A stretch of 64,000 bases of DNA from JAPPHA01 sp963662705 (GTDB lineage Bacteria > Pseudomonadota > Alphaproteobacteria > Rhodobacterales > Rhodobacteraceae), in NCBI GenBank assembly GCA_963662705.2, contig OY759767.1, positions 3,224,001 through 3,288,000 on the forward strand, given 5' to 3'. A model generated the notes under the pieces. The model ran no database searches. It saw only the letters and a program-made list of their open reading frames with translations, and was not told where the DNA came from. Below, piece by piece: positions 1-8,358 of the stretch. A program made the position numbers and the translations under genes. Every line of letters starts with the position of its first letter. Position 1 is the stretch's first letter.

Positions 1-308
1 AGTGCCGCGAGGGGTACCAGCAGCCCGGGAGGCCGGACCAGCTCGTGACCCGGCCGGTCGCGGACAAATCCTTCGATCCAGTTGACCGAGGTAAACAGCG
101 AAAACACGCGACCGAAACAGGTCAAAAGGCCAACGACGAACACCGCAACAATGACGCCGTTCAAGTACGGGGATTCCAGGAAAATTTCGTCCAGGGACGG
201 ATAGATTAGGTAGACGCCGACTGCGACCAGGCCTGTGAGGACAAGCATTGTCAGAATCTGATTCACGGGAAGCGTAAATCGGTGGCTTTGGATTTCTTCG
301 CCGATCAT
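1..308 (-). CDS. MotA/TolQ/ExbB-like proton channel family protein, N-terminal part
   Basis: The gene runs off the left edge; about 102 codons from the ATG at 308 are visible. The product begins with a short cytoplasmic stretch, then two hydrophobic segments (about residues 18-36 and 45-63), followed by a conserved-looking loop with NWIEGF and DRPGHE. From memory this matches the N-terminus of an alphaproteobacterial family annotated as MotA/TolQ/ExbB or biopolymer-transport-like inner-membrane proteins. The part expected to hold the proton-channel helices lies outside the window. The frame is open throughout. The role (coupling proton flow to an envelope machine) is family knowledge only, and no partner gene is visible. 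Confidence 0.6.
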   Translation of the reverse strand, partial: MIGEEIQSHRFTLPVNQILTMLVLTGLVAVGVYLIYPSLDEIFLESPYLNGVIVAVFVVGLLTCFGRVFSLFTSVNWIEGFVRDRPGHELVRPPGLLVPLAA

Positions 309-625
309 TCCGAAGATCGTCCTATGTTGCCCGCAAGAAGGCGATTATGTCACGGCGGATACATTGACAAGTCGGCACACGGTTTCGACCGGCACCGCGG
401 TTCCAGCCGGTTGTTGCCTCGAGTTCGTCACCCGTCCTGCCGGACCGTCGGGCAATGGCAAGCCCGCGCGGTGCCTGACCGACCGTGCCGACTAAGAATT
501 GTATCAAACGGGCTGCTTTCACGGAATTAACGTTTTCCGGGCAATTCCGGTCATCAAATGTGGTCATCACGGCCCTGCGAGGCGAACAGCCCAGGGCACG
601 GAGTTGCCTGTTCTTTCCGATCCTG
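309..625. other. Intergenic stretch, no gene recognised
   Basis: This lies between the starts/ends of two minus-strand genes. Short overlapping frames are open on both strands, but none has a ribosome site or a recognisable motif. It should hold the promoter of the ExbB/MotA-like gene and the 3' trailer of chaC. Confidence 0.5.
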
Positions 626-1177
626 TCAGCGATCCGGTCGGGCGACCGCGCCGGCGAGTTCGACAAGGTCCAAATCAACGATTCCGAGCGACTCCAGGCG
701 TTCACAGGTGCGGAACAGGTATTCCCGATTGTGGCCCCGTTCCCCGAATGACCGTCCGATTATGTCCGCCTGCTCCTCCATGGACAGTTCGCCACTGTAA
801 AGCTCGTGACCGGTGTCGACAACATAACAGACAGCTGACACGCGTCGTTCGTCTTCGAGTTCGACGGATTGCCATTCTTCGCGATACGCGGACGCCATGA
901 GTTCGCGTTCCCGAAGAACATCCAGGACAGCGTCACCGTGACTGGCCTCCACCCGGAAGGCCAGTCCTCTGCAGAACGATCCGGGCTGCCGCTTCAGGGC
1001 CAGAACCAGGCCCGGTGACTGCCTGGAACCACGATAATGCACGGACCACATGCAAAAGCTGCGGGCGAAACCGTGAAGGGTTCCCGGAACCGATTCGACG
1101 AATTCGAACCCGGGCTGCCAAATCAGTGACCCGTACCCGAATACCCACAGGTCTTCGGCTCGTTCAACCTGATGCAT
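626..1177 (-). CDS. chaC: Gamma-glutamylcyclotransferase, ChaC family
   Basis: A 183-residue cytosolic enzyme. The glycine-rich substrate loop VFGYGSLIW starts at about residue 12, and FCMWSVHYRGS, typical of ChaC proteins, follows near residue 42. The REREL segment near residue 88 is in the right place for the catalytic glutamate. ChaC enzymes split glutathione into 5-oxoproline and Cys-Gly; that activity comes from the family. Length is usual for bacterial ChaC. The ATG at 1177 follows an AAGGAC-like ribosome site. It is divergent from the DUF2125-like gene, with 78 bp between their chosen starts. Confidence 0.88.
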   Translation of the reverse strand: MHQVERAEDLWVFGYGSLIWQPGFEFVESVPGTLHGFARSFCMWSVHYRGSRQSPGLVLALKRQPGSFCRGLAFRVEASHGDAVLDVLRERELMASAYREEWQSVELEDERRVSAVCYVVDTGHELYSGELSMEEQADIIGRSFGERGHNREYLFRTCERLESLGIVDLDLVELAGAVARPDR

Positions 1178-1255
1178 TTGTGGTCCTTTGTCCTTGACAG
1201 TCCGCCCCGTTCACAGACTAACGAACATCGGGCAAACGAAACACTGCGAGGTACG

Positions 1256-2269
1256 ATGGAAAGACTGGCGCCGTTTCGGGTTGGCTCCCTGGCCATGGTC
1301 ATGAATCTTACGGCGGTGGGTTGGTCAACCCCCTTCTTCGCCGACACCGCCGGAATTGCTTCATCTTCGACAGAGTCCGGCGTCACGGCTTCGGGCCAGG
1401 CGGATTCGTTCGAGCTCCGCGACGAATCGTACCAGATGGAGTGGGACCTGGATTCGATCAGGATTTCGACAACAGGCGAATTCCAGGACTGGAGCCAAGG
1501 AGTCGCGGCCGCGCTCTTCGCTTGCCGCTGGTTCGCACGTTCCGCCATTGCGACTCCACGATCGGCAAACGTGCCTGGAGAGGTTCCGGTACATACCGTG
1601 GTTCTGGATGACTTCCTGGGCGCATTCGACTTCCAACTGGACAACGCCGGCGGGCGCTGGCTTTCGCTATTCAGTGTTGACGCCAGACAAATCGGTTTTG
1701 GCGACGGTATCGGACCGCCCTGTCATCTCGTCAATCCGCATGCAGATGTCCGGAGGTCCGGAACGGGGCCGTACGATTACGCGGCCGAAATCGCTACCGA
1801 ATTCGGTGGTGGCGGTACCGTTGATCGCGAGCGACCAGGAGATGACGCCGAAAGTTCCCGGGTCGGCGAATCCGGTGCCGTGAACGGGATCAACGTCAGG
1901 GTCGATGCCAAACTCGGCATTCAAGAGCCCGGCTGCAGACCGTGGGTGACTCAAGTCAACATACACGACGTTTCTTTCTGGAGTGGTCCCACCCATGTCA
2001 GGCTTGACGGGACCGTTGACCTCGACCCTTCGGGGATCCTGTCGGGATCGATCAACGTCAGCCTGTACGTCGAGCGGTCCTTCGTTGAATTCGTGGAAAA
2101 CAGCGGAATATTTGACGACCCGGTAACAGCAAGGGTTGTCGGGGCTGTTATTGAGAGCGGAAGCGGAGACTACGAACTCAGGTGCGAGGATGGCAGATGC
2201 CGCGTATACGGGATCGTCGCACCTTTCCTTCCCATCGGAGATGCGCCGCGGTTTCAAAGGACGTGTTGA
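1256..2269 (+). CDS. DUF2125-like exported protein
   Basis: From ATG 1256 (GAGGT upstream) the protein has 337 residues. The N-terminus has a hydrophobic segment with AVGWSTPFFA and looks like a signal peptide, so an envelope or periplasmic location is inferred. The C-terminal third has alternating short beta-rich phrases and ends near PIGDAPRF, resembling the end of DUF2125 proteins common in Alphaproteobacteria. The function of that family is not established. The 3' end abuts an IS66 transposase fossil, so the last residues may have been altered. The family assignment is from memory of its pattern. Confidence 0.6.
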   Translation: MERLAPFRVGSLAMVMNLTAVGWSTPFFADTAGIASSSTESGVTASGQADSFELRDESYQMEWDLDSIRISTTGEFQDWSQGVAAALFACRWFARSAIATPRSANVPGEVPVHTVVLDDFLGAFDFQLDNAGGRWLSLFSVDARQIGFGDGIGPPCHLVNPHADVRRSGTGPYDYAAEIATEFGGGGTVDRERPGDDAESSRVGESGAVNGINVRVDAKLGIQEPGCRPWVTQVNIHDVSFWSGPTHVRLDGTVDLDPSGILSGSINVSLYVERSFVEFVENSGIFDDPVTARVVGAVIESGSGDYELRCEDGRCRVYGIVAPFLPIGDAPRFQRTC

Positions 2270-2747
2270 CGACTGGCATACGCAACAATTTCGTGGATCA
2301 TGCGCGTCTCGTAACCCTTGAAGACCGCCCCGTCCAGGACATCCGCGAGTAGGACGTCCCGAAGCAGGTCCTTCGGATGGCGGCGCCTCGGCCTGCGGGG
2401 TTTCTCGCCTTTGCGGCCCCCTTGCCCGCCTTGCTCTGTCGGTCCGTTTTCAAGGATTATTCAGCGTCGGCCTCATCGACCACGGCGGCCATGTCGCTCG
2501 GCTTCATCCGGGAACGCCTGGGCGGATTCCTGAGCGTCCGGACCCCGTCCCGCAGCAGTGTGATCTCATCCCGCAGGTCGACGATCTGATCGTCTCGTTC
2601 GGCGAGGTGATCAACGGATGCAGCGAGTTGTTCAACCCGCTGGACGAGCTGTTCCCGGAGCCTGCCAACCTTGCCATGAAGTGCAGCCATCTGCGTCCGC
2701 GCCGTGGCGCCTGAACTGGTCTGGGCGTCCGCCCGCGAATCACCCAT
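2270..2747 (-). pseudogene. IS66-family transposase remnant (N-terminal part, frameshifted)
   Basis: Read on the minus strand from 2747 this starts with a coiled-coil rich in Leu/Arg/Glu (REQLVQRVEQL, then DEITLLRD) and the IS66-type phrase RRSRMKPSDM. It stops at 2457. In another frame the sequence continues with GGQGGRKGEKPRRPRRR and then FKGYETRMIHEIV, which parallels the FKGY...V(V/I)..LV segment of IS66 TnpC proteins. One frameshift near 2455 and loss of the DDE domain make it a fossil. No inverted repeats were found. It ends against the DUF2125-like gene. Confidence 0.65.
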
Positions 2748-2901
2748 CCCCCCCTTGGATTCACAAGTCGAGTTCGAAGGGAATCCCCCAAAAAGCGAAA
2801 GACACAGAAAGCCTCGAAACGGGAGGAGACGGAGAACTTACCGGAAAAATTGCAACCAAATGGGGGCAGCCCGTATCTGAGAAGTTGCCCCGTTACATAC
2901 A

Positions 2902-2930
2902 TTGACTTTAGCATTCTGCCGGGCGATACT
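2902..2930 (+). promoter_or_regulatory. Sigma70-type promoter of the TRAP operon
   Basis: TTGACT at 2902-2907 and GATACT at 2925-2930 are separated by exactly 17 bp. The dctP ATG is 55 bp further on. The match to consensus is good in an otherwise GC-rich context. Not experimentally supported. Confidence 0.5.
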
Positions 2931-2966
2931 TAATGAAATTGAACCATACTTAATGTAACTGAAACC
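2926..2966 (+). repeat. Two tandem operator-like repeats before dctP
   Basis: ATACTTAATGAAATTGAACC (2926-2945) is followed directly by ATACTTAATGTAACTGAAACC at 2946-2966 (one base longer, with three substitutions counted loosely). The first copy overlaps the likely -10 element. Two abutting copies about two helical turns long, placed on a promoter, suggest a regulator-binding site. The regulator is not in the window. Confidence 0.5.
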
Positions 2967-2984
2967 ATCAGTCAGGAGATACAC

Positions 2985-4004
2985 ATGAAAATCACATTCA
3001 AGAAATTCGGAATCTGGGTGATCGCCGCATGTCTTGGCTTTGCACCGGTTGGTGCGGTGTCCGAGGACTGGAAATTCGCGATCGAGGAAATTCCAGGCTC
3101 AATCATGGACGCCTATGCGCAGGAGTTCAAAGCCCGGATCGAAGCGGCCACGGCTGGCGATGTCACGGTAACAACCTATCCGATGGGCACACTTGGCACC
3201 CCGACCGAAACGGTCGAGCAGGCTGCGGACGGCATTATCCAGTTCACCAACGTGTCGATTGGCAATCTCGGCACCATTGTACCGGAAAGCCAAGTGTTTC
3301 TGCTGCCCTATTTGCTGCCGTCCGATCCGGCTGCGACATCGAAAATCCTGAGCGGTTCCGCAACCATCTATGGCGAACTGAACCAGGACTTCCGGAGACG
3401 CGGCCTGGAAGTCATCACGATGTATTCCGAAGGGCCGCAGGTCTGGACCACGAACCGCGAAATTCGCACGCCGGAAGATTTCAGCAATTTCAAGATGCGG
3501 GTCATGGTGTCGCCAATTCTGCTGGAAACCTACCGGAACATGGGAGCAAGCCCGACACCGCTGCCATTTGGAGAAGTGTTCGGTGCCTTGCAGCTTGGCG
3601 CGGTTGACGGGCAGGTGAACCCGATCCCGACCATAGAGGAAATGAAATTCTACGAAGTCACCAGCCACCTGATCTGGGCGGGCGAACAGGAACTTGTCAC
3701 GGCCGTCTTGGCAGGATCCGACTGGTTTGAAACCCTGTCGCCCGACCGCCAGAAGCTGGCACGTGACACGATGGCAGGAATGACCGACTTCATTGACGGC
3801 GTCGTCGCGGATTTCAACCAGAAGCGTCTGGACGTGATCACCGCGGCCAAACCGGAAATCAACCTTGTGGTGCTGACCGAGGAGGAACGCGATGCCTTTC
3901 GTGCCCGTTCCGGTGATACTGCCGATGCCTACGTGGATACCGCCGGTTCACGCGGGAAGGAACTTCTTGACGCTCTTCAGACCGAGATCGCTTCGTTCAA
4001 CTGA
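2985..4004 (+). CDS. dctP: TRAP transporter solute-binding protein, DctP family
   Basis: A 339-residue periplasmic binding protein, the extracytoplasmic receptor that passes its ligand to the DctQM permease. A signal peptide is visible (basic start, then IWVIAACLGFAPVGAVS). The body carries family landmarks such as FKMRV near residue 170 and the AVDGQVNPIPTI segment near 205, around the region that binds ligand carboxylates in DctP proteins. The start has AGGAG about 7 bp upstream. The substrate cannot be read from sequence; a carboxylate is usual. It is first in the operon dctP-dctQ-dctM. Confidence 0.93.
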   Translation: MKITFKKFGIWVIAACLGFAPVGAVSEDWKFAIEEIPGSIMDAYAQEFKARIEAATAGDVTVTTYPMGTLGTPTETVEQAADGIIQFTNVSIGNLGTIVPESQVFLLPYLLPSDPAATSKILSGSATIYGELNQDFRRRGLEVITMYSEGPQVWTTNREIRTPEDFSNFKMRVMVSPILLETYRNMGASPTPLPFGEVFGALQLGAVDGQVNPIPTIEEMKFYEVTSHLIWAGEQELVTAVLAGSDWFETLSPDRQKLARDTMAGMTDFIDGVVADFNQKRLDVITAAKPEINLVVLTEEERDAFRARSGDTADAYVDTAGSRGKELLDALQTEIASFN

Positions 4005-4019
4005 AGACATCTTCCACCG

Positions 4020-4045
4020 GTCCTCGCGCCCTGATGCGCGAGGAC
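4020..4045 (+). terminator. Strong stem-loop between dctP and dctQ
   Basis: GTCCTCGCGC (4020-4029), a 6-nt loop, and GCGCGAGGAC (4036-4045) form a perfect 10-bp GC-rich stem. No U-run follows, so it is less likely a full intrinsic terminator than a 3'-end stabiliser or partial terminator that leaves the binding-protein mRNA in excess over the membrane subunits. That kind of arrangement is known for binding-protein operons; here it is inference. Confidence 0.6.
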
Positions 4046-4064
4046 AGGAAGGCAGGAGGAAGAC

Positions 4065-4673
4065 ATGAACGACGAACGGCCAGTGCGTTTTGGTTTCCTC
4101 GGCAAGATTGATGTCGTCGTAGGAAAGGTCGAGGCGTTCATTCTGAGTTGGGGCATCATTCTCATGGCAATCAATACGATCGCCAACGTGTTCGGAAGAT
4201 ACGTTTTTCATCAGTCGATCTATTTCTCGGAAGAGCTGAACGAGTTCCTGATCGTGATCGTCACGTTCATGGGGCTCGGGTATGCCACGCGCAAGGGCAT
4301 TCACATTCGCATGTCGGCCATCTACGACGCCTTGCCACAGAAACTGCGCAAGACCCTGATGATCATCATCACGGCAACCACGGCTGTCATGATGGCGATC
4401 CTGGCATGGTATGCTCTCGAGTATGTACAGAAGGTTGCCGCCCGCGGACGGATAACTCCAGCGCTACAGGTGCCGCTTTACCTGACATATGTCTGGGTCG
4501 TTGCCGGGCTGGTGCTTACCTCGTTGCAGTACTTGCTGACGGCCATTCGCAATCTCGATTTCACCGAAGACGAGATCTACGTATCGTATGTCGAAGTCGA
4601 CAGCTACGAAGATCCGGCTACGACCATCGCGCTTGAGCGTCATGCTGCAAGCGAAAAGGAAGACCCCCAATGA
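4065..4673 (+). CDS. dctQ: TRAP transporter small permease, DctQ family
   Basis: A 202-residue inner-membrane protein with four hydrophobic segments (starting near residues 25, 60, 100 and 140). It has the family-like stretch NVFGRYVFHQS near residue 43 and EELNEFL near 57. DctQ holds the DctM subunit in the TRAP complex. AGGAAG precedes the ATG. The reading frame overlaps dctM by 4 nt (ATGA), indicating translational coupling. The roughly 45-residue C-terminal tail is acidic. Confidence 0.92.
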   Translation: MNDERPVRFGFLGKIDVVVGKVEAFILSWGIILMAINTIANVFGRYVFHQSIYFSEELNEFLIVIVTFMGLGYATRKGIHIRMSAIYDALPQKLRKTLMIIITATTAVMMAILAWYALEYVQKVAARGRITPALQVPLYLTYVWVVAGLVLTSLQYLLTAIRNLDFTEDEIYVSYVEVDSYEDPATTIALERHAASEKEDPQ

Positions 4674-5950
4674 CCGAGTTGATGCTGGGTGTCATGATTG
4701 TCCTGCTGCTTGCAGGTTTCCCGATGAAAATGCCGCTGATATCGGCGGCGATGCTGGGTTTTCTCATTTTTTTCTCGAACATGAGTCCGCAAATCCTCAT
4801 CCAGCAGATGATCGGGGGCGTGAAGCCGTCGGCTCTGATTGCAGTGCCGATGTTTGTCCTTGCCGCAGACATCATCACGCGCGGGCATTCCGCCAATCGG
4901 CTGATCGACGTGGTCATGGGTTTTACAGGCCACATCCGGGGCGGGCTGGCGATCTCGGTGACCAGCGCATGCGCGCTGTTCGGCGCAGTCTGCGGATCTA
5001 CGCAGGCGACCGTGGTTGCAATCGGCGGTGCAATGCGGCCACGAATGCTTAAATCGGGCTATAGCGACAGTTTCACGATCGGTCTGATCGTGAACGCAGC
5101 GGACCTGGCTTACCTAATCCCGCCATCGATCGGCATGATCATTTACGGTGTCGTGTCCGGCACATCGATTTCACGGCTCTTCATTGCCGGCATCGTTCCG
5201 GGACTGCTGATCGTTGTGCTCTTTTCGATCTATTGCATGTGGTATGCCTGGCGGCACGACATCCCTGTCCTGCCACGAGCCGACTGGCAGTCCCGCGTTA
5301 TGGCGATGCGCCGCGCCCTTTGGCCAATGGGATTTCCGCTGATCATCGTGGGCGGCATTTACGGTGGCATCTTCTCGCCAACGGAAGCGGCTGCCGTTTG
5401 TGTGTTTTATGCAGTAATACTCGAAGCGCTGGTTTTCCGCTCCATTCGCCTGCGCGATTTGCCGGAGATCGCTCTTTCAACCGGCGCGATCACGTCCGTG
5501 ATTTTCATCCTGATTGCCGCGGGGGCTGCGTTTTCGTGGACGCTTTCCTTTGCGCAAGTGCCACAGGCAATCATTCAGGCGCTCGGCCTGGCAGATGCCG
5601 GACCGTTGAAAACGCTGTTGGCGATCAATCTTGCCTTCTTCATCGGTTGCATGTTTGTGGACTCGATCGTCGTCATCCTGATCCTGGTCCCGATTTTCGC
5701 TCCGATGATCAAGGCCACCGGGCTCGACCCGGTGCTGGTTGGCGTTCTCATCACATTGCAGGTGGCGATCGGGGCGGCGACCCCGCCTTTCGGCTGCAAC
5801 TTGTTCACGGCAATTGCCGTGTTCCGGCAGCCCTTTGTCGATGTCGTCAAGGGTGTTCCTCCGTTTCTGGCAGTCCTCCTGCTCGTCACCGGATTGCTTA
5901 TCGTCTTTCCCCAGATCGCCCTGTTCCTACCGGAACTTGCCTACGGATAG
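4670..5950 (+). CDS. dctM: TRAP transporter large permease, DctM family
   Basis: A 426-residue protein of normal length with about a dozen hydrophobic segments. It includes SACALFGAVCGSTQATVVAIG near residue 98 and LIPPSIGMIIYGVVSG near 150, both typical DctM membrane hairpins. It forms the sodium-driven translocation unit together with DctQ and the binding protein. It starts inside the stop codon of dctQ. The only downstream genes before the next operon are remnants. Confidence 0.94.
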   Translation: MTELMLGVMIVLLLAGFPMKMPLISAAMLGFLIFFSNMSPQILIQQMIGGVKPSALIAVPMFVLAADIITRGHSANRLIDVVMGFTGHIRGGLAISVTSACALFGAVCGSTQATVVAIGGAMRPRMLKSGYSDSFTIGLIVNAADLAYLIPPSIGMIIYGVVSGTSISRLFIAGIVPGLLIVVLFSIYCMWYAWRHDIPVLPRADWQSRVMAMRRALWPMGFPLIIVGGIYGGIFSPTEAAAVCVFYAVILEALVFRSIRLRDLPEIALSTGAITSVIFILIAAGAAFSWTLSFAQVPQAIIQALGLADAGPLKTLLAINLAFFIGCMFVDSIVVILILVPIFAPMIKATGLDPVLVGVLITLQVAIGAATPPFGCNLFTAIAVFRQPFVDVVKGVPPFLAVLLLVTGLLIVFPQIALFLPELAYG

Positions 5951-6082
5951 TGGGAGCCTTGGACGGGCGCGTTTTCCTTTTCGCGCTTGATCGATTTCTG
6001 CCGCCTGCTGCGGCCCACATCGCAAACAAAGACCGATGGCGGGGGCCTTCGGGCGGGCCGCCGAAACCCGGCAGAGTCAGCG

Positions 6083-6482
6083 CTTGCGCAGCGGCTGCGA
6101 CGCAAGCGGGCACTCAGACGAACGGACTGGCAACACAAGGCCCGCCGAAGGATTGCGACCCGGGCGTGCACGATGATTGTCGAGAGGCTGAACGCGGCGG
6201 GCATGTCCCGCCCGGCCGGGGGCACGGTTGAAGAACCCGGCAGAAACTGAAGTCGAAAGCCGGTCTGAACCGCGGGATAATGGCGACAGGCTGGCATGGC
6301 TTGAAGGCAAAGCTCGCCTGCAAATGCACCATCGTGGAGGGGATAGACCCCGCATACACGTCGCGGACCTGAACGCGGCCCGCAACATCATGCCCTCCGG
6401 GATTGGGGCTTCCGGGGGGCGAAGGGCGTTTGCATTGGCAACCCCTGCGACAAGTGAAATCGATCGAACGCTGAAAGCGTGA
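6083..6482 (+). pseudogene. tnpB: TnpB (IS200/IS605-type RNA-guided nuclease) fossil
   Basis: Three TnpB landmarks appear in order. The first frame gives RRTDWQHKARRRIA, then IVERLNAAGM and GTVEEPGRN (RuvC region). After a one-base frameshift near 6250 the next frame reads KAGLNRGIMATGWHGLK and then DPAYTSRT. After a second shift near 6357 the text resumes at ADLNAARNI and runs to a natural stop at 6480-6482. The two CxxC zinc-finger pairs normally found between SRTC and ADLNAARN are missing, so about 30 codons were deleted. It is therefore inactive. The end shortly after the conserved C-terminus is where the element's right end and guide-RNA region would have been. Confidence 0.78.
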
Positions 6483-6695
6483 TGCGCCGTCAAGTTGTCG
6501 ATATCATTCCCATGATTTTCGAGTCTCACCCAAGACCAAGAGAGGCGGTTCAGATCGCCTTGCCTATCCAAACGGTCGCCCGAGAGATACATCGCATCCG
6601 CGAAGAGCCGAGGAAGGAAGCCGACAGACACCCTTTGCGGACGGCAAAATCGTTCGATTTAACCTTCCACAAGGCTTCGGCAGCGCGATTCCTTC

Positions 6696-7088
6696 TCAAA
6701 CTGCCGTCTCAGGCTCCAGTAGCGCCTCCGCCTTGGCGCGGTCCGCGGCAGATATGGCGACCGTGGTGCGGCCATCTCGACGATCCAGTATGTGCAGGCT
6801 CTGGATATTCACGTCGGCCTGTTTGAACTTGTCCGCCAACCTGGCCAATGCGCCCGGTTCGTCGCGCAGTTGCACGACCAGCGACTCGTCGGATACCGCC
6901 TTGAATCCCGCGTGCTTCAGCGCATTGAGTGCACCATCGTGATCGTCAGTGGTCAATGATATCGCGCCCTTCTCTTCGAACGTTTCCGCATTGATGGTTT
7001 CGATATTGATGTTGCGTTCAGCCAATGCTCCGGCGATATCGGCGATAACGCCCGTCTCGTTTTTTGCAATTACCACGATCCTGCTCAT
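6696..7088 (-). CDS. Tandem ACT-domain protein
   Basis: From ATG 7088 (AGGAGA upstream) the protein has 130 residues made of two ACT modules, about 1-65 (RIVVIAKNETGVIADIAGAL) and 68-128 (VQLRDEPGALARLADKF). Each has the glycine-turn-helix start of an ACT ligand site. ACT proteins bind small ligands, usually amino acids, and act as regulatory subunits. The gene lies 31 bp behind the histidine decarboxylase gene on the same strand, so a sensor role for histidine or a related amino acid is inferred. No enzymatic domain is attached. Confidence 0.8.
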   Translation of the reverse strand: MSRIVVIAKNETGVIADIAGALAERNINIETINAETFEEKGAISLTTDDHDGALNALKHAGFKAVSDESLVVQLRDEPGALARLADKFKQADVNIQSLHILDRRDGRTTVAISAADRAKAEALLEPETAV

Positions 7089-7119
7089 GCAATTGTCTCC
7101 TCTTTGCCTTTGATCGCTG

Positions 7120-8214
7120 TCACTCCAGGCAGTCTTCCACCACGGCATCAATGGTCTCGCACGTTATGTGCGGCATCGCAATGAGGTGCGCGATGTCCCC
7201 GTGCGGCGCAAGCTGCCACTTGCGTACGACATCTGCCGACGGCCTGGGAAACACGACGGTAACCGAGTTGCTGTTGCGCCATGCGGGGATGCCGCCGCCG
7301 TTGAAGCGTGTGACCGCATACTCTGCCGTCTCAAGGCATCGGTTCACGACGCGCCTGAAGCCGTCCAATCCCCGCTGCTCGAACGCGTACCACATTATCA
7401 GCGGCGAGAGGGCGTTGCGAGAGCCCGTTAGCGTCGTGTCCAACACGCCCACGTACTCGATTGAACGGGCGATGCGCGACACGTATTCGCGGCGGGTAAG
7501 CGCGACGCCGCAGGGTAGCGGCGAGCCGATCATCTTGTGGCCACTGATCGACACGCTGTCGAATCCGACGTCGAAGCCAAAAGGCTCCGGACAGTCCACG
7601 AACGGCAAAATCATGCCGCTCAAGGCAGCGTCCGCATGCAAGTAGGACTTCGTCACCGCGAGGTCGCTGAGAATGTCACGGACCTTGCACACGTCGTCAA
7701 TCGCGCCTTTCATCGTTGTGCCGATGTTCGCCATCACGATTGCAGGTACGTCTCGGTTGATTCGAATCGTCTCGTAGAGGTCGTCATAATCGATCTCTCC
7801 ATTGTCGTGGCTTCTGATCATGATGTTACGCATTTTCAGCACGCTCATGATCTTGACCACGCTGTAGTGGGTATCCTGGGAGAAATAGACCACGCCATCC
7901 GGATAGAGCTCCCGCCCCAGGTACAGGCCGTGCATGTTGCCTTCCGTGCCGCCTGAAGTGACGTAGCCCCATACCTCGTCGTGCGAGATGTGCATCAGGT
8001 CTGCGAATATGTTGATGACTTCGCGTTCGATCGGGTGGGTGTTGCTGCGGAAGTTGCTGTCGTGGAAGGGGTCGCCGACGTTGTTGATAACGTACCGCAT
8101 GAAGGGCAGCAGTACCGTGTAATCGAAGTCCTGGTTACTGGGATAGCCAACAGAATGTCGACACAACTCGTCGATTTCTCGAAGAAGAGTGTCGAGTCTT
8201 TCCTGGGTGTCCAC
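7120..8214 (-). CDS. hdc: Pyridoxal-phosphate histidine decarboxylase
   Basis: A 364-residue group II decarboxylase. It has NTHPIEREVINIFADL near residue 58, TSGGTEGNMHGLYLGRE near 85, the HADAALSG aspartate segment near 194 and SISGHKMIGSP near 222, whose Lys (about 227) should hold PLP. Size and wording match bacterial PLP-type histidine decarboxylases, which convert histidine to histamine; other siderophore-linked decarboxylases are close relatives, so the substrate is probable rather than certain. The ACT gene follows in the same operon. The upstream region is now occupied by an IS1634-type insertion ending 145 bp from the start codon. Confidence 0.8.
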   Translation of the reverse strand: MDTQERLDTLLREIDELCRHSVGYPSNQDFDYTVLLPFMRYVINNVGDPFHDSNFRSNTHPIEREVINIFADLMHISHDEVWGYVTSGGTEGNMHGLYLGRELYPDGVVYFSQDTHYSVVKIMSVLKMRNIMIRSHDNGEIDYDDLYETIRINRDVPAIVMANIGTTMKGAIDDVCKVRDILSDLAVTKSYLHADAALSGMILPFVDCPEPFGFDVGFDSVSISGHKMIGSPLPCGVALTRREYVSRIARSIEYVGVLDTTLTGSRNALSPLIMWYAFEQRGLDGFRRVVNRCLETAEYAVTRFNGGGIPAWRNSNSVTVVFPRPSADVVRKWQLAPHGDIAHLIAMPHITCETIDAVVEDCLE

Positions 8215-8352
8215 TGCCGCCTCCCGTCACCGACCAGTTGTGTGCAATCCCGCTACACGGAAACAAAATTTGCCTTGCTGTCACCTCCGGTCGAAATTTC
8301 GACGCCAATCATAACGCACTGAAATCACATTTGTCGGCCATGTCTAGCGGTC

Positions 8353-8358
8353 ATTAGT
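8353..8358. repeat. Target-site duplication, left copy (partner at 10468-10473)
   Basis: ATTAGT directly precedes the left inverted repeat and is found again directly after the right one. Confidence 0.88.

Noticed and set aside
6077..6631. 184-codon minus-strand frame
   Set aside because: It lies opposite the TnpB remnant, whose conserved phrases fix the coding strand as plus.
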